In this document: positions 59,615-64,000 of the stretch, in pieces
Numbering within the stretch: the first letter of the stretch is position 1
Layout of the letters: every line of letters begins with the position of its first letter
From: a virus
Direction: 5' to 3' (one strand)
Length of the DNA: 64,000 nucleotides
IMG/VR virus record: IMGVR_UViG_3300009184_003751
Location: 1-64,000 of that record
Notes under the pieces: generated by a model
What the model was told of the DNA's origin: nothing
Databases searched by the model: none
What the model saw: only the letters and a program-made list of their open reading frames with translations
Position numbers and translations under genes: made by a program

Positions 59615-62600
59615 TTATACCTGTAGGGCTATAGCTCTAAGATCACTTACCTTTGGAACATAAACTCTGTTAGAACTCAATAGAACAATTTTAATCATAA
59701 ATGATTTATATGATCTATAGATAGCTCCAGTCGAATCAGTATATTCTAGGATATAAGAATTGCTTGCATTCTTGTAACCAGCATACGGATTTGTTGATGG
59801 TACAGAAGTTGGAATATTAAATTCATATTCTCTAAAATCATAGATATCGATAGGACTACTTCTTGTAGCTGGATTAGCATTTTCAAGTTTTGTCCAAACT
59901 TTACTATTGATATTAGAACCATCGTCAGCGTTTAAAAACTTTACATATACTTCAACATCTGTATTTATTGGTCTGTATGCACCAACAATTACCTTGATAT
60001 CTTCTGCATCTTGTCCATCAGCTAGAACAACTGGCTTGCTAACATATTTCGATATAGCAGAACCATAACGAGTGTTAGCTTCGTTTGTGCTATCGTTATT
60101 AATTAAGTTTTCAACAACCAATGCTGATTTTCTAGAAAGGTCGATTACTGGCGAAATATACTTATTCGTAGTAGTCATAGTAGATCTAATAGTAAGGGAT
60201 TTTGTTGCACCCTCATTAGATTTACTATAAACAACTCTTTCATAATCGAGCATTTCTCTTTCTTCGTCCATTGAAAGAGTGTTCCAATTTATATCAACAA
60301 CGTTTGTATTAGAAATTCCTTTATAATCTAAGTTTAAAGTCGTATTCATAGGCAACATAGTTGCGAAACGAGGAACTATTGAATGTAGTAAAGGATTACT
60401 AATAGTATTAATAGTCGCAGTTGCAATTAACGTTGTTGTATTTGCCTGTGTTGTATTACTTTGCTGAGGTAAACGGAATATACCAATAGTTTTTCCTGTG
60501 CTAAATCCTCCGTTAGAAGAATCTAAAGTAAGAATTGATTGTGTAGTATCATAACTTTGTAGATAACCGCTTACAGAAGTGTTAGTAATAGAAATATTAG
60601 AAGTTGAGTTGATCATGTATACTTGATCGCCAACGCTAAGAGATCTTAAACTTGTATTCGCATTAGGATAAGTTAATCCACTATACTTAAAATATTCATC
60701 GTTTTCGTTAGTGAATAATGCCGTTCCTGTTCCAACTGTAAAGTTAGCAACATAAAGGTTGAACTTAACATCTTCTTTTGGTAAAGAAGTCCAAGTACGA
60801 GCGTTTGAAGAACGGAATGCTTCGCCAGTGTATGGATTACCGAATACCTGAGCGCCAGTAATAATATCAGTTCCACCAGTTTCTGCCATCCACAATTTAT
60901 ATTCTGGTGAACCGCCTTCTGGCTCAACATAGAAAGCATATTCCTTATTTGCTGCAAGGAAAATTGGCTGTTCTAACACGAATGTTGTCGCAGTAGCAGC
61001 AGTATTGCTGACATTAACAGCACTCGAAGCTAATCTAGAAACACCATAGGTCATAGTAGCATCAGGAACGCCGTTATTCATACCAACAATAGCAAGTTTA
61101 ACACCAAGAGTTGGATCTTTAGATTTAAAGAAAAGATCTAACTTTGTAATGTATACGCCTGACTGTTCGTTTGGTGGTTCAACATAAAAAGACTGACCGA
61201 GTGGATCTTCTCTCGGAACAGGGCTCTCTGATGTTACAGTTCTGTTGTCTGTCATAGCACTTTGAGTGAATACAGGTTCAACAGCTGTGATCGTTGCATT
61301 ACGAGTTGAAAGAGAAATACTAGAAGCTGTAAACACAGCGCTAGCTCTTGTAAGAGCAGCATCAGCACCAGTAATTAAGCTATCAGAATCGATAAGCTGT
61401 AATTGACGATCACCAACGCGGAACTGACCTTCTGGGATTACGAATACCCCGTAAAGAGCACCGCTTGAATCTGTAACTAACTGAGTGCCTAAAGTCGCTG
61501 TTCTTGTTAATATAGAATCAAGACGACCTGTTTTATTAGCTGCTTCGACAATATCTTTTAAAGTTGCACCAAGAGCTGTATTAAGCGTAGCAGGTGCACA
61601 ATATTGGCTTACCGCTGTGTCATCAAAATAAGCATAGATCTTAGTATTTGGCTTTAAGTTACGAGCAATGAACGCGACAGTTCTTGACTTCATATAAGGT
61701 TGGATTGTAATATCAGTTACATACTTGCCGAGGTCAAAAGTTTTTTTAGTCGAAGTTACAAAGGTATTTGTACCATTTCTTACTTGTTCAGTAGTCGTAG
61801 TTATAGTTTCGCCATCTGAAGATGAACTTGATTTTGTAGTTCTCCAATCGCCCCAACGAGTTCCAAAAATTGTAGTATTCGTTGATTTAGATAACACATT
61901 AGCAAAATTTAAAAATGGAGTAGTTAAATCAATAGAAGCATCAACGTTTGGAAGATTTTTCTCGTCGCGGTTCATATCGTATGACGGATATAAATCTACG
62001 CTACCTTTCCAAGACCAAATTTCTTGAGTAGTATTACGATATTTTGTAGCAAACGGTTGATTAATATACTTTTCATGAGTATATGGAAGTGTAATAATTT
62101 TACCAGTTAACGTAATACCAGAGCTATTAGTAGAATCGTATATTAAATCGATATTTTCAGAATCGAAAAGTGGACGACCATAACCACGATCAAAATCTAT
62201 GCTATAACGATATTCAATATCATCAGATTGAGCAAGAGCATGGCTATTCATAGGATCGGCAAAAATACCGTTTTTAAATCTATTCAAACCGTTAGAATCT
62301 GGCGTTTGAAGAGAATTAGCTTTTTGTTCAAGAAGATTTAATGTTGTATAGTATTCTAAACGATTGATACGGGCTTCGATAGTACCAATATCTTTCATAG
62401 TATAGCCACGATTTGTGACCAATTGAGTACGTACAGCATAATCTTTTCTATTGTATGCTTCGGCTTCTCTTACGCTTAACGATGGGTAAGGTGGAACGAA
62501 ACCATAAGAAAGAATCATAGTATCAGTGTCGTTAATAGGACGAACTGGTTTTTCAGAAGGGGTGCCCTTGATAACACCAAGACCACCAGTGCTATTCATT

Positions 62601-64000
62601 GTCACAAGATCGATACGACCAAGATAATATTCAATATCAGCTTGGAAATTTGTATCAGGCTCAGCAATATATGTTGTGCTATAACTAATGAAGTTATTAG
62701 TTGTTGCTGGGTTTAAAGTAGCATTAGCAACAGATGTAGAGCTATTCGCAGTGTTAGCTTTAAACGGGCGGAAATCGGCTGAATCTCTCAAGTCGATAAA
62801 TGTATTATCCGATGAGATATAGTAAGGAATTTGAGCTGTTTGAATTGCATTTGTGTTGGCAGTGTTAGCATCATCTCTTGGATAAGAATCGACGGAGAAA
62901 AAGCCAACACCATTATTCAAATTAGCTGTGAAGTGATCTAACTTAACAGTTAGATATTCGTTACCGAGAAACCCAACGTATTTTGGGTTTAAAACAAGTT
63001 TACCATGGTCATACATCTCATCTCTTTGACCATTGTCAAGATAAAAATAATTTGTAACATCGGTGCCCGTTGTTGAAAACGAAGCAGTGTTTGAAGTTAC
63101 TGATACAATTCTGAATACGTCTGGTAAACCAAGGTTCCAAGAATTACCAACGGCAGCGTTAGCATAGATCTTAACGTAGCGATCTCTATTGATATCTTTC
63201 TTAGCCTGAACTGCTTGAGTTCTAAGCATTCTAAACTGAACCCAAACATTAGCTGATGATGTTAAAGCAGCTGCCGATGCAGTACCAGAATTAATTTCAA
63301 AAGAAGAACTATCAATTACATTAATGCTTCTTGATCCAGGATAAGTGTTATCCAATGGAATATAATAACCAGCTGGATAATGTTTACCAAAAGAAGCAGC
63401 AGTGTTTGAAGTTCCAGGAGCCGAACTAAGAACAATTTTAGTTGTATTTGAAGTTACGACTCTATAATAGTCTGTTGTAGTTGTATTAGCATGAATTCTT
63501 ATAAATTCACCATTTGCAAAAAACGTATTAAGGTTTGTGCCTGTTATATGAGTACAACCAGAAGTAATAGCAACGGTATTTGCCGAAACGTTTGCGCTTG
63601 AAACGTTTGATTGTAAAGATACAATAAATTCTTTTTCAAGCGTATCACCAACAGTACCATTGCTATAGCCAATACTATCGGTACCACCAGCATATCCAGC
63701 AGCTGCAGCAACGGAAATATACCCATTTGTTTGAAGAGTAGCTTGAACTGTTTCGCGGAAATAAAATTGAGTTCTGTTATTTGCACCATTATTACTACGA
63801 AGAGTTTTAAGAGCTTTTTTACCGAATGGGAAAATAAGAGTTGATTTTCCGCTTTCTTCTAAAATTGCTTTTGAAGAGGTAAGAACAATATCACCAAAGA
63901 ATTTACCATAAGTTGCATCTGAATTGTAAATTGCCTTAGCATCAGTTGTAAAACTTTTACCGCTATTCATTATGATATCGGTTAAGTAAATACGATAAGT
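59615..64000 (-). CDS. Large baseplate/fibre structural protein (DUF4815-like), N-terminus off window
   Basis: The frame stays open to the right edge; the codons before the first Met at 63970 read TYRIYLTDII, so that Met is internal and the gene is partial at its 5' end. At least 1461 residues are visible. They include NSGKSFTTDAKAIYNSD, RDSADFRPF and AEPDTNFQADIEYYLGRIDLV, features I recall from DUF4815-type structural proteins of marine T4-like phages, and a C-terminal part with PLGQSFYVEPPNEQSGVYI and VKFLNADDGSN. It is probably a baseplate or fibre anchor. Confidence 0.75.
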   Translation of the reverse strand, partial: TYRIYLTDIIMNSGKSFTTDAKAIYNSDATYGKFFGDIVLTSSKAILEESGKSTLIFPFGKKALKTLRSNNGANNRTQFYFRETVQATLQTNGYISVAAAAGYAGGTDSIGYSNGTVGDTLEKEFIVSLQSNVSSANVSANTVAITSGCTHITGTNLNTFFANGEFIRIHANTTTTDYYRVVTSNTTKIVLSSAPGTSNTAASFGKHYPAGYYIPLDNTYPGSRSINVIDSSSFEINSGTASAAALTSSANVWVQFRMLRTQAVQAKKDINRDRYVKIYANAAVGNSWNLGLPDVFRIVSVTSNTASFSTTGTDVTNYFYLDNGQRDEMYDHGKLVLNPKYVGFLGNEYLTVKLDHFTANLNNGVGFFSVDSYPRDDANTANTNAIQTAQIPYYISSDNTFIDLRDSADFRPFKANTANSSTSVANATLNPATTNNFISYSTTYIAEPDTNFQADIEYYLGRIDLVTMNSTGGLGVIKGTPSEKPVRPINDTDTMILSYGFVPPYPSLSVREAEAYNRKDYAVRTQLVTNRGYTMKDIGTIEARINRLEYYTTLNLLEQKANSLQTPDSNGLNRFKNGIFADPMNSHALAQSDDIEYRYSIDFDRGYGRPLFDSENIDLIYDSTNSSGITLTGKIITLPYTHEKYINQPFATKYRNTTQEIWSWKGSVDLYPSYDMNRDEKNLPNVDASIDLTTPFLNFANVLSKSTNTTIFGTRWGDWRTTKSSSSSDGETITTTTEQVRNGTNTFVTSTKKTFDLGKYVTDITIQPYMKSRTVAFIARNLKPNTKIYAYFDDTAVSQYCAPATLNTALGATLKDIVEAANKTGRLDSILTRTATLGTQLVTDSSGALYGVFVIPEGQFRVGDRQLQLIDSDSLITGADAALTRASAVFTASSISLSTRNATITAVEPVFTQSAMTDNRTVTSESPVPREDPLGQSFYVEPPNEQSGVYITKLDLFFKSKDPTLGVKLAIVGMNNGVPDATMTYGVSRLASSAVNVSNTAATATTFVLEQPIFLAANKEYAFYVEPEGGSPEYKLWMAETGGTDIITGAQVFGNPYTGEAFRSSNARTWTSLPKEDVKFNLYVANFTVGTGTALFTNENDEYFKYSGLTYPNANTSLRSLSVGDQVYMINSTSNISITNTSVSGYLQSYDTTQSILTLDSSNGGFSTGKTIGIFRLPQQSNTTQANTTTLIATATINTISNPLLHSIVPRFATMLPMNTTLNLDYKGISNTNVVDINWNTLSMDEEREMLDYERVVYSKSNEGATKSLTIRSTMTTTNKYISPVIDLSRKSALVVENLINNDSTNEANTRYGSAISKYVSKPVVLADGQDAEDIKVIVGAYRPINTDVEVYVKFLNADDGSNINSKVWTKLENANPATRSSPIDIYDFREYEFNIPTSVPSTNPYAGYKNASNSYILEYTDSTGAIYRSYKSFMIKIVLLSSNRVYVPKVSDLRAIALQV

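Overview
The window is part of a T4-like tailed phage (myovirus) genome. The evidence is the T4 core in recognisable order: regA, 62, 44, 45 (replication clamp and loader), 46/47 (recombination nuclease), 55 (late sigma factor), uvsW, uvsY, then 23-22-21-67-like-20-19-18-17-16-15-14-13 (head, tail and packaging). Almost all genes lie on the minus strand and overlap or abut. Two promoter classes are visible: sigma70-like TTGACT-N17-TATAAT before early genes, and TATAAATA before structural genes. An Omp25/RopB-like outer-membrane protein and a CsgG/FecR/CHASE2 cassette of a type I know from Alphaproteobacteria suggest an alphaproteobacterial host; that is inference.

Layout (left to right; transcription mostly right to left). 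1-4.85 kb: a curli-like (type VIII secretion) cassette. It holds csgF, csgG, a curlin-repeat protein, a FecR-domain protein whose tail is itself curlin-like, a second small curlin-like protein, and a CHASE2-adenylate cyclase cut by the window edge. 4.87-7.56 kb: 17 tRNA genes plus one tRNA-like element, interrupted by a lipoprotein/outer-membrane-protein pair with its own strong promoter. The array reads directly into csgF. 7.56-7.93 kb: no credible protein gene, but many nested inverted repeats, so a candidate structured RNA. 8-12.5 kb: small early genes, regA, clamp loader and clamp. 12.5-17.7 kb: a probable DNA base hypermodification cassette (TET/JBP-like dioxygenase, methyltransferase-like protein, thymine-hypermodification transferase-family protein, P-loop kinase, DUF3310-like protein, glycosyltransferase-like protein). 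17.7-25.2 kb: MazG-like hydrolase, a peptide deformylase homologue that has lost catalytic and metal-binding residues, recombination genes, late sigma factor. 25.2-39.5 kb: virion head, neck and tail genes.

39.5-42.5 kb is the only plus-strand island: three cupin/2-oxoglutarate oxygenase-like genes on plus meet two more oxygenases on minus, starting from face-to-face late promoters. 42.5-59.6 kb holds tail-fibre and adhesin genes: three glycine-rich proteins, LamG-type lectin domains, a peptidase S74 chaperone, and repeat modules shared between genes. 59.6-64 kb is a large DUF4815-like baseplate or fibre structural protein that continues beyond the right edge.

The most unusual system is the phage-borne curli secretion/fibre cassette coupled to a CHASE2 adenylate cyclase and placed behind a tRNA array. 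Next are the TET/JBP-centred DNA modification cassette, the strand-switched dioxygenase island, the candidate structured RNA and the inactive-looking deformylase. All assignments come from reading the sequence and remembered family features; no database search was run.
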